Assembly: GCA_964487545.1 (NCBI GenBank)
Contig: CAZARI010000011.1
Location: forward strand, 11,025-75,024
Reading direction: 5' to 3'
Source of the DNA: SKUL01 sp964487545
GTDB taxonomy: Bacteria > Bacteroidota > Bacteroidia > Flavobacteriales_D > SKUL01
Length of the DNA stretch: 64,000 bases
Position numbers and translations under genes: made by a program
The notes under the pieces: model-generated
Told to the model about the DNA's origin: nothing
What the model saw: only the letters and a program-made list of their open reading frames with translations
Databases searched by the model: none
In this document: positions 23,688 to 33,600 of the stretch, piece after piece
Layout of the letters: the number at the start of each line of letters is the position of its first letter
Numbering within the stretch: the stretch's first letter is position 1

Positions 23688-24845
23688 TTATTCGGCCGTT
23701 GGAACCAGATCGAAATTGATCAGTGGTGGGTCGGCGGCAAACCCCGATAACAGCGTGCAGTTAAAATCAAACGACACAGGACTCACGCCAGTTACCGTAC
23801 AAATCGACGGAATTTCGGGCGCGGGGCCATCGGTAGCACAACTGATGGTGAGCGTATAATCTTCGGTGTCGCCGTAGGTAGCACCCTGACACGGGTTGTT
23901 ATTGTTGACCCACAAGGAACGCACGCGCATAACCGTTTTGCCGTTAAGTGCAAAGCTGGGAACCTGAAAGGACGGACTTATCACCCAATTTCCCTGTGAC
24001 ATTCCGAACGAGCCACCATTAATAAATTCTTGTGCATCGAAAAAGTCACCATCGGCATTCCAGTCAATAAAAGCCTGTACCCAATCGTTCCACTCAAAGC
24101 TGCTCCGCACTTCTACACGGTAAAAATTGTTTGACCCACAAGCGCCACCGATATTGCCATTCAGCGTTGCTGTTGCTACAGCTTCGGGCACCGCAAAATA
24201 GTTACCATTGGTGGGGGCATCACACTCCGATTGGCGCTCCATGATTTGGGTAAAGGGGCCGCCTGTGCCGGTGGTGCTTTGCCAAATTCGTACACCGAGA
24301 ATGTGGTCGTTATTGATAAATGGTCCGCAGCCGGCCGAATAGGAAGGAATGCAATAGATATCGGGGGCAGGGGTGGGTGTCTTTACAACAGCACTCGACA
24401 TATTCACTACCGGGTTGTTGTTGAACAAGCCGGCTGGCCACGCTACCTGCCCGTTGCCATTGGTGCAATTATACGACACGCTGAATCCCGAATAGGCCGA
24501 AGGGGTTACTACCGCGGATATACAACCCGGTTCTACTTCAATACGCCCCGGAATGGAAGTCATGCCGCGCAGAAAGAGCCATTCGGTACCATCAAAAAAG
24601 CGAAATCCCGGGCGCAAGTCCGTTTGGTAAATCAGCAAGCCGGTAGCCGGAGCAGCAATGGCATCGCGTTCGGCCTCGGTCATACGCGGAGTGAGCAAAC
24701 CTTGGGTGCTGGATGATACATCTAAAATAGCCGATGGATGTGCGGGGGCGCCAGCAATGTTCACTGCTACGCCTTGTCCCGCAACTGTATACGCCAACAT
24801 ACAAAGCGCAAAAATGAGTGATCCGGTTAGGCTGGTAAACTTCAT
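23688..24845 (-). CDS. Secreted GEVED-domain-like protein, tandem paralogue 1
   Basis: A 385-residue exported protein with a signal peptide (about 1-23). The first 100 mature residues form a block shared by all three paralogues: AHPSAILDVSS, GLLTPRMTEAERDAIAAP, LLIYQTD, then a FFDGTEW segment; this block is common at the N-terminus of Bacteroidota phage-tail-like and cell-surface proteins. After it comes a cysteine-rich section and a GEVED-type beta-sandwich: AFIDWNADGDFFDAQEFI and YGDTEDYTLTI (compare GEVEDY). No T9SS C-terminal sorting domain is present, so secretion to the surface by T9SS is not supported; it could stay in the periplasm or associate with the giant adhesin. The last gene of a three-gene minus-strand series. 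Confidence 0.75.
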   Translation of the reverse strand: MKFTSLTGSLIFALCMLAYTVAGQGVAVNIAGAPAHPSAILDVSSSTQGLLTPRMTEAERDAIAAPATGLLIYQTDLRPGFRFFDGTEWLFLRGMTSIPGRIEVEPGCISAVVTPSAYSGFSVSYNCTNGNGQVAWPAGLFNNNPVVNMSSAVVKTPTPAPDIYCIPSYSAGCGPFINNDHILGVRIWQSTTGTGGPFTQIMERQSECDAPTNGNYFAVPEAVATATLNGNIGGACGSNNFYRVEVRSSFEWNDWVQAFIDWNADGDFFDAQEFINGGSFGMSQGNWVISPSFQVPSFALNGKTVMRVRSLWVNNNNPCQGATYGDTEDYTLTISCATDGPAPEIPSICTVTGVSPVSFDFNCTLLSGFAADPPLINFDLVPTAE

Positions 24846-24855
24846 GCGTGCTGTT

Positions 24856-26133
24856 TTAGTCGTGTTCGATAACTTTATAGTGAAACCGCATATCGGTAGG
24901 AGTACCGTTATTGTCGAAACAAGATATCTGTGTGCCGCTCGTGGTTACTTCATCCACGTTGCACCAGTTCAAGTCGTTCGGAAAAAAAGGTGCGCCAGCT
25001 CCTCCGCAAAGCACCTTCACGTCTATGTCGTATATCACCGTATTAGCGTCGCCCGGAAAGCAGGGATTGGTGATTGGTGGATTATTCAATCGGATCATGA
25101 ACCGCATTTTGGTGTCGCCGCTGTTTAAGATGCTTAGCGGCAAGGGAATTGGCGGGCGCGGTGGATCTGAAGCACTCACCACTAATGGGTGCGATCCGAA
25201 AACATATCGAGTCGGATTAGTAGATGGGGTGTTTCCCGCGAGTTGATCATACGTCACCAACAATTCGCCCGGATCGTTAAAATCGCCATCTTGGTTGGCA
25301 TCGATCCAAACCGAAATCGATCGGTTACCTGCTTGATGCGGTTGAATAAACAATCCAAACTCTGGTGCATGGTTGCACAAATCGAATACAACCTTATTAA
25401 AGTCTGTTTGAACATTAACATAATCATTTCCATCCCATGGAAGATGTCGATACATTTTGTGATTTGGATTGGTTATTTGCGCTGGACAGCCACCATGTCG
25501 GATGTGGGCCATAATATTATTGTTAGACACAGTAAAACTGTGAAGAAATTCATCAGCGGGAAAGCCGAGGTGAAAGTTAAGTATCCGAACAGGATCGGCA
25601 CAAGTTGCCAAATCCGTCACACAATAATCATCCATTTGAGGTGGAACCCCCACCACAGTAAATTCGGGTGTCACCATGATGGTGGGCACCGATGGTAAGG
25701 GCGGAAACCAGTTAATTTGAGAGCGCCCCGGCTCCACAGATGTCAGTATTGGGTTGTGGCTGGTGGTAACAATGGTGCTGGGTTGCTGAATCAATCCGGA
25801 GGTTTCGCCCCGCCCCAGATGCACCCATTGGGGAATGGTTGCATCGTAATACCAGAAGCCGCGCAGGCTGTTGGTGGTATTTTGGGTTTGATAAACGATA
25901 AGTGCGTTGGACGGAGCAGCGATGGCCACGCGCTGGGCCTCGGTCATTCGCGGGATAAGCATTCCTTTGGTTAGCGATTGCACATCGAGCATGGCCGAGG
26001 GGTCGGGCGGGGTGTTGGTTTCGCTCACCGCTACACTTTGTGCATTAGCGCCAAAGGTAATGGTCATTAGGGCCAGAGCCAGTAGCAGGCTGCGGTGCGC
26101 AACAACGCAAAGGATATTAGTAGTCGGTTTCAT
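24856..26133 (-). CDS. Secreted GEVED-domain-like protein, tandem paralogue 2
   Basis: A 425-residue exported protein; signal peptide about 1-31 (hydrophobic LLLALALMTITFGANA, then Q). It has the shared N-terminal block (PSAMLDVQSLTKGMLIPRMTEAQRVAI, LIVYQTQN, GFWYYDAT) and the GEVED-type strand SVWIDANQDGDFNDPGELL, but the closing GEVEDY motif is replaced (NTVIYDIDVKVLC). It is the most diverged of the three. No C-terminal sorting signal. Its start overlaps the third paralogue by 17 bases, so the set is co-transcribed from about 27.3 kb. Function unknown; surface or matrix protein by analogy. Confidence 0.72.
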   Translation of the reverse strand: MKPTTNILCVVAHRSLLLALALMTITFGANAQSVAVSETNTPPDPSAMLDVQSLTKGMLIPRMTEAQRVAIAAPSNALIVYQTQNTTNSLRGFWYYDATIPQWVHLGRGETSGLIQQPSTIVTTSHNPILTSVEPGRSQINWFPPLPSVPTIMVTPEFTVVGVPPQMDDYCVTDLATCADPVRILNFHLGFPADEFLHSFTVSNNNIMAHIRHGGCPAQITNPNHKMYRHLPWDGNDYVNVQTDFNKVVFDLCNHAPEFGLFIQPHQAGNRSISVWIDANQDGDFNDPGELLVTYDQLAGNTPSTNPTRYVFGSHPLVVSASDPPRPPIPLPLSILNSGDTKMRFMIRLNNPPITNPCFPGDANTVIYDIDVKVLCGGAGAPFFPNDLNWCNVDEVTTSGTQISCFDNNGTPTDMRFHYKVIEHD

Positions 26134-27274
26134 TCACCTGAAAATAATAATGTTGAACATTTCTCGACTCACCACCAACCCGTCGGCAGGCCACGCGAAA
26201 CGAGGTGGTGCTTACGTCGCCGATATTGCAGTAGGTTGGGACATCACTATACACTGGTGCTGGCCGGCAGTCGCCGATGGTGATTTGGTACTCTTCGGTT
26301 TCGCCGTGTGTTCCACCAGAACAGGGGTTGGGCTCATTGGTGGCACGTGCCACTACGCGCACAAAGGTATCCCCACTGTAGGCTGTTGGTGGAATATTCT
26401 GGTTGCCCAAAATCCCATCGCCTGAGTTCCAGTTAAAGGTATTATCATACACTTTGTCGTTCATGTCGTCATAAAATCCGTCTTGTTGCCAGTCTATCCA
26501 CACGTAAATATGGTGCGTTGAGCAAGTGCCGAACTCTGGAAATCCGCGAACTGAAATCGAGTATTTATTTGTACTTGTACCTGTTCCGAGGCACAAATCG
26601 GGCACGCTTTCGGGATAGACTGCGTTTCCGGGTTCATAGAACTTGTACATATAAGGTTCGAAATTGCAAAACGAGTCCCAGTTGTCGATGATAAATGGCG
26701 GTTGGTTGGCGGCCACATTGGCAACGAGCCGAAACCTTGCAATTTGGTGGCAGCTACAGGATTGAAATTGGGGTGCGCAATAATCTTCGAGAAAAGGCGC
26801 TGATCCGTCGGATTGTGCGCTGGTCAGTATCACGCTTGGGGGGAAAGCCAAGGATTCGTTAAAGTTCACTTCGTCTGCTCCGGTGGCGAGTCGGGTAACG
26901 GTAAAGCCGGTGCCTTGCATGATGACACTAGGAGGATCGCCCATATCTACTCGCCCGGACATGTAGCGCGACAACATTCTCCATCCGGGAATGGGTCCGC
27001 CGTCGTAATACCAAAATCCGGCACCGTTATCCGTTTGATATATAATCAGTCCTTCGGCGGGGTTTACGATGGCGTCCCGTTCGGCCTGCGTCATTCTGGG
27101 CATAAGTAAGCCAGCAGAGTTGGCGTTAACATCTAGAATGGCAGAGGGGTGCGCAGCAATTCCTGTAGCATTTATGGCCACATTGGTCTGCGCGGTGGCA
27201 GGGGTGCTACCAGATAAGATTATTGCAAACAAAAACCCCCATTTCAGGAAGGGTAACATCGGCTGATTGGTCAT
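26117..27274 (-). CDS. Secreted GEVED-domain-like protein, tandem paralogue 3 (first gene of the series)
   Basis: A 385-residue exported protein with a signal peptide (about 1-28, ending PATAQ). The shared N-terminal block is the most regular here: AHPSAILDVNANSAGLLMPR, TQAERDAIVNPAEGLIIYQTD, GAGFWYYDGG. The mid-region is cysteine-rich; the GEVED-like fold is seen as YVWIDWQQDGFYDDMND and HGETEEYQITI. No T9SS sorting domain. It is the promoter-proximal gene of the series and is divergent from the 3402-residue T9SS protein, separated by a 417-bp spacer. It may be the ancestral copy of the tandem set; comparative dating is needed to tell. Confidence 0.75.
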   Translation of the reverse strand: MTNQPMLPFLKWGFLFAIILSGSTPATAQTNVAINATGIAAHPSAILDVNANSAGLLMPRMTQAERDAIVNPAEGLIIYQTDNGAGFWYYDGGPIPGWRMLSRYMSGRVDMGDPPSVIMQGTGFTVTRLATGADEVNFNESLAFPPSVILTSAQSDGSAPFLEDYCAPQFQSCSCHQIARFRLVANVAANQPPFIIDNWDSFCNFEPYMYKFYEPGNAVYPESVPDLCLGTGTSTNKYSISVRGFPEFGTCSTHHIYVWIDWQQDGFYDDMNDKVYDNTFNWNSGDGILGNQNIPPTAYSGDTFVRVVARATNEPNPCSGGTHGETEEYQITIGDCRPAPVYSDVPTYCNIGDVSTTSFRVACRRVGGESRNVQHYYFQVNETDY

Positions 27275-27691
27275 GGCGAATGTGACGGTTACGTTGGTTG
27301 CCCGGAGTAGCCTTTATTTCACAAATTACTCGGCAAGTGGGTTAAAGTTAACAATAATTGCGTTTTTTCTGATGGATTTTGCCAAAAAAAGTTTAAAAAA
27401 TTTATGCTGCAAAAACGGGCAACCTTAACCACTCTTTTCGTTCTGTTAAACGCAGCCTTCGATAAAGGTTGGCTAATTACCGACCAATTAATTTTTCTTT
27501 CACTTAAACCAAAACCACATCAATCTATGACCCAACAACTTAACCAACATCACTAACCAATTTTGCTTTTTAGTCGACGAAAAAAGGTCGTTTAACGCTG
27601 GAAGTTATTACCTTGTCGATCGCTTTAACCTGCATGGAAGACTAACCATCTTCCGTTATTTAACCTAAATTATTAACCAAATTATTTACCT
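27275..27691. other. 417-bp divergent spacer with AT-rich tract, small ORF and hairpin
   Basis: No gene. It holds an A/T-run tract at about 27355-27417 (runs of six to seven Ts and As), a weak minus-strand -7 box TAACTTTA (27350 to 27343) for the paralogue series, a nine-codon open frame MTQQLNQHH at 27527-27556, and a hairpin GGAAGA-loop-TCTTCC at 27636-27654 close to the adhesin start. TAACCAA occurs three times between 27541 and 27680. No convincing plus-strand promoter matched the consensus. Confidence 0.5.
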
Positions 27692-30600
27692 ATGAACCCA
27701 CTTGACTGTTCAGCAACAAAAGCATCCTTTTGTTTGCGATGGCTCTATTCGGCCTTTTTGACATTGGCGCTGCTCGGTACAACACAGATCACTTACGGTC
27801 AGTATTGTACTGCGGAGGGCACCAATATGACGGATGAGCACATTACCAATGTGACCTTTGCGGACCTTACCAATAGTTCCGGTCAAGGCACTTACACTTA
27901 TTACACCAACGTGAGCGCCAACGTGATTCCCGGGGCGACTTATCCGGTTTCGGTCTCGATGTCGCAATCGGGCACTTTTCTGGAGCACGCCACGGTGTAC
28001 ATCGACTGGAATCAAAACGAGGTATTCGATCCTTCGGAAGTGTACTATCTGGGCTCCTGCAACAGCAGTTGTACGTTCACCGGAAACATTACGGTACCCA
28101 CCGCTGCCCTGCCCGGCGTCACCCGAATGCGCGTAATACAGCGATACAGCACTGCTCCGGCAACCAATGGTTGCGGAACATTTTCCTTTGGTGAAGTAGA
28201 AGACTATAATGTCAACGTAATCGCTGCCGCCTGTCCTCCACCACTAAACGTTAGCGTTTCCAACAATGCGGGCACATCTGCCGACATCAGCTTTACGGAT
28301 GCGCTCGGAGATGTTTACATTGAATACGGTATCGCTCCTTTCACACCAGGCGACGATGAAAATGCGGGTGGCGGAACGGTTATCGGTCCGGTAAGCAGCC
28401 CTGCTAACATTGCAGGGTTGGTGCCAGGCGGAACTACCTACACCGTGTACATCCGTCAGGATTGCGGTAGCGAGTGGAGCTTAAATAGTTCGATAACCTT
28501 TCAGACCGCGTGTACTTACACTGCACCTTATTTCGAAAGCTTTGAGAATTTGGGCACCACCACCAATGCCACCTGGCCATTGGCAAATTGCATTATGGCC
28601 AGCCCTACCAACACTACTTCTGCTTTTCGCTGGGATCGCTTGAGTGGACAACCTTCATCAGGTACGACAACCGGTCCATCTTCTGCCTATGACGGTAGCA
28701 TTTTTGCGTTTACTGAATCCAGCTCCGGCGTAACCAATGCGCTGGCCACTATCGACCTCGGACCAATAGACGTTTCACCCTTGGATAACCCAGCGCTTTC
28801 GTTCTTTTATCACATGCACGGCGAAACGATGGGAACGCTCAACACCTATGTTTCTTCCGATGGAGTCACTTGGGATTTGGTTGATACCAAAAGCGGTGCG
28901 CAGCAAACTTCGCACAACGATTTATGGATGGAGGAACTCATCAATCTATCTGCCTATGCTAACCAAACCATCAGCATTCGCTTTGCAGGCGTTCGCGGCA
29001 CCAGCTTTACGAGCGACATGGCCATCGACGCCGTTCGCGTAGATGAATTGCCCAGTTGTTTCCCTCCCACCGACATCGAACTGGCTGGCATGAGCCAAAG
29101 CAGTGCAGATGTTACCTGGACTTGTGAAGACTGCACCGGCGACTTTTACATTGAATACGGTGCTCCCGGATTCACTCCCGGATCGGGCGCCACTGCCGGC
29201 GACGGAACAGTGCAAGGGCCGTTTTCAGGCACCAGCGGCACCATAACCGGACTTACCTTCGGCGAAACGTACACCTTCTACATTCGCCAGGATTGTGGTG
29301 AAGACGGATACAGTTACAATTCGGCGTCCACTACATTCTTCCTCGGCATTTGTAACTCAGGTGGCCCCACGTCCACCTTCGATTCCAATGTACAATCGGT
29401 GAGCGTAACTGGCCTTAATTCGAACTTCAGCCACTCGGGCTGTAATGGAACGGTCGGTCCGCTTGGCGTACAAAACATGACTTCGCTGTCGGCTAATGTG
29501 GCCGAAGGATTGAGTAACCAGAGCGTTCAGGTGACCTATGGTTCTTGTTCCTCTAGTTGCTACGGAGGTTCCGGTTCGGTGTGGGTTGACTGGAACAACA
29601 ACATGATTCTTGAGCCCGAAGAACTCATTGGTTCCAATAACTGGATTTTTGATGAGTGCCCAATCACCGACTCCTACAGTATTAATGTACCTGCCGGAAC
29701 TGCGGTAGGCCCGAAAACCATGCGCGTGATGCAGTGGGAAGGCGGTCAATTGCCACTCGACCCCTGCGGTTCCTTTTCCTGGGGTTCTGTAATGGACTTC
29801 ACACTTGAAGTCGTTCCTGCACCTGAATGTACTGTTGTTGATGCAGAATTCACCCTTCTTAGCAACTGTCCGGCTGGCGAGTTTAATATACAGGTTGAAG
29901 TGCTCAACGCGGGCGATTCACCCGACGGCTTAGTTGACATCACCAACAACGGAGGTGCAGCAGCGCTCAACGGTGTTGGAGCCGGAACCTACATAGTGGG
30001 TCCTTTTAATGCAGGCACCACAGTAACCATAGTTGTTGAGCACCTCGGCGACGTGTTATGCGGCACTCAATCGACAGCGATGGGTACCAACTGCGTGGTT
30101 TGTGCTGCCGGTCCAACATCAACCAGCTTCTCTAACGTAGAATTAGTTGAAGCCAATGGGTTTGGTGGGTCCGGTTTTAGTTTTACCGGCTGTCCTGGCT
30201 CTACGGGTGTGGTTAATCAAACGGCCTTGTCCGTAGATGTTCCTGCCGGATTCAGCTATCCACTTACCGTGACTTACGGTTCATGCGGCGGCTATTACGA
30301 TGGTGCCGGTTCTGTTTGGGTGGACTGGAACGGCGATTACGAATTCACACCAGACGAACTGGTAGGCGATGACGTTCTCATGGGTGCCAGCCTGCCTGCG
30401 GCCATCACCTATATGATCACGCCTCCTCCAGGCACCCCCGAAGGACCGAAACGCATGCGGGTTATGCAAGTGGAATTCGGTGTACTTCCGCTGAACCCCT
30501 GTGCTACTTTTACATGGGGTTCTGTAATGGACTTTACGGTGAATGTCGTTCCTGAACCTGACTGTAATATTGTTGATGCAGAATTCACCCTTCTTGCCAA

Positions 30601-33600
30601 CTGTCCGGCTGGCGAGTTTAATATTCAGGTTGAAGTGCTCGACGCGGGCGATTCACCCGACGGCTTAGTTGACATCACCAACAACGGAGGTGCAGCAGCG
30701 CTCAACGGTGTTGGAGCCGGAACCTACATAGTGGGTCCTTTTAATGCAGGCACCACAGTAACCATAGTTGTTGAGCACCTCGGCGACGCGGTATGCAGTA
30801 CTCAATCGGCACCGATGGGTACCAACTGTGTGGCTTGTGCTGCCGGTCCATCAACAACTTCCGACTCCAACGTAGAATTGGTTGAAGCCAATGGGTTTGG
30901 CGGGTCCGGTTTTAGTTTTACCGGCTGTCCAGCCTTTACGGGTGTGGTTAATCAAACGGCCTTGTCCGTAGATGTTCCTGCAGGATTCAGCTATCCACTT
31001 ACCGTGACTTACGGTTCATGCAGCAACAATTATTACAATGGTGCCGGTTCTGTTTGGGTAGACTGGAACGGCGATTACGAATTCACTCCAGACGAACTGG
31101 TAGGCGATGACGTTCTCATGGGTGGCAGCATGCCTTCGGCGATCACCTACACGATCACGCCTCCTCCAGGCACCCCCGAAGGACCGAAACGCATGCGGGT
31201 AATGCAATTTGAAGGTGGTGCACTTCCCCTGAACCCCTGTGCTACTTTTACATGGGGTTCTGTAATGGACTTTACGGTGAATGTCGTTGCCAATCCTGGC
31301 TGTATGCCGGCTACCGTTTCCTTGTCGCTCGGTGAGGGTTCATGCGAAACCCTCGACGGGTTATTCTACGTGGATGTAGATGTTAGCGACATTGGTGACG
31401 CCAGTGATGTAACCATCACCAACTCGGAGGACAGCGATACTTTTGCAAACGTGGGAACGGGTATCTATACCTTTGGCCCCTTTGCCTCTGGTACTGATAT
31501 AGACGTGCACGTCACTTCTGGTGTGGCCATCTGCGATGTGGTGAAGAGCTTTTCGTACAACTGTCCTCCACCCAACGACAATTGTGAAGACGTGACTCCG
31601 ATAACGCTGGTTTCTGGTGTACCCGAAGTCATCAATGGCAACAGTGAAGGCGCAACGCATGACAACACCTTTACCGGAGGAACCATGGTTTGGGAAGCCT
31701 TTACGGTGACCGGTACTTGTAACAATGTGATCATCGATCTCTGTGGTAACGCCATCCTATCCTCGTACCAGTCAGTTGCACCGACATGTCCGGCCAATGC
31801 AGCTTCTTTAATTATCCACGATCTGGTCGATTGGAATTTGTGTGGTGATGGTAGTCCAACGTATATGTTCAACGGTTTGGATGCCGGCACCTATTACTTC
31901 CCTGTGTTGGCTGCAATAGACGGCGGCGCGGATTATTCTGGTCCATACGTAATAACGATTACCTCAACCGATTGTCCAACGCCACCCACCGATGAGTGTA
32001 TGGCTGGTTTTACGGCTTCACCCGGTTCGTTTATCAGCAATAGCACCCCAACAGTGAGCACGATCAACGTAGGCCCTCAATCGGGCGGATCGTATATCAC
32101 TGATCTGAAAGTGGCGGTGAATATAACGCACACTTGGGTATCTGACATGTCCATAACCCTGACCAGCCCCTGCGGTACGACAGTTTCATTGTTTAATCAA
32201 AGCTGTGGAAGTGCGTCAAACCTGCATGCCATGTTCGACGATAACGCAGGACTACCTATCGGAACCTGGTGCGCTTCTCGTTTAGGTCCGGTTATTCCGG
32301 AAGAGTCGCTGGCTATTTTCAATGACGAATTGGTAGAAGGCAACTGGACCCTAACGGTAACCGATCACTTCGGCGGCGACAACGGCACACTTGTTCAGTG
32401 GTGTATAATTCCTACTCTGGACAATGTCTGTATCCCAGCCGTTACTGAGGTTACGGCCTACACCAATGAGTCCATCACCCTGGATCTGCTGGGCAGCACT
32501 AACAGTTGCTTCAACCTTTCAAACTATGAGTCGTTTGATATTACCTGGCCAGGTGGTTCGGTAAGCGGTGTTGATCTTCCATACACCATCACTGGACTTG
32601 ACGCCGGAACGCAGTACTTGTTTGATGTTTATGCCAACTGTACTGGAGGTGTTACTTCATCTTCATCTGGCGTAATTGGAACTACTTTGAACTGTGCTCC
32701 AGAGGATGTTTGCGCCTATGAGCTGACCTTATCTAACACTTCTGGTGAAGGATGGGGCGAAGCCGTCATCCGCGTGAACAACGGTTGGTCATCGACCGAC
32801 TATACGCTCGATGCAAACCTTCAGACGCAGAGCTGGACCATCGCGGCCTGCCCCGGGAGTCCGATCAGCCTACAAATGATGAACAACGGAAACGGCGGCA
32901 TCTCTTCTAACCATCAGGTTACGCTCACCAACTCCGATCAGGTCATCGTGTTCTCTGATGCAGGCCCGGCTGAATCGATTCTTTACAGCCAGTCAAACGC
33001 ATGTCCTGACTGTTCACCAGTGAACGACATTCAGGCCACGCGCCTTGCTGCCGACTTGGTTGAATTGTCTTGGAACAATATCGAGCTTCCTGAAAACGTG
33101 GAAGAAATTCAGGTTATCGTTCTGATTGAAGATTTTTTTGGCAGTATTGAAATTGCCAACGAGACCTTCCCTGCGGGCACCTCATCGGCTTCCGTTCAGC
33201 TTGACGGTTCTTATCCCTTCAGCGATATTACGGTGCAAGTGGTAACCGCCTGTTCAGAATCCGGAGGAGTGGTATTTGAGCAAACCCAATTCATGTTGCC
33301 TGGTTGTGACGCTGCTGAGCAGTGTGCCTATGAGGTAAATATGGGTAGCACGGCAGGCACTTGGGGCGATTTCTCCCTAACGGCCACCATTGACGGAATG
33401 ATCGATATCGATATTCATTTGAGTGGTGCCTCCTCGGGTACGCAAATAATCTATACTTGCAGCTTCGGAGATATCTCGTTTTCGGCTGAAGGTTCTGAAG
33501 GAGCCTATACCGGACCCGCGTGTTTTGGCTCACCAGAAGGCCAATGGCCTTCTGGTACATACAACGTACCCAACTGTAACGGCACAACCTACAACATAAC

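Noticed and set aside
27355..27417. AT-rich tract as a replication origin
   Set aside because: There are no DnaA-box clusters and no dnaA or parAB nearby; it is more likely a promoter or divergent-spacer element.
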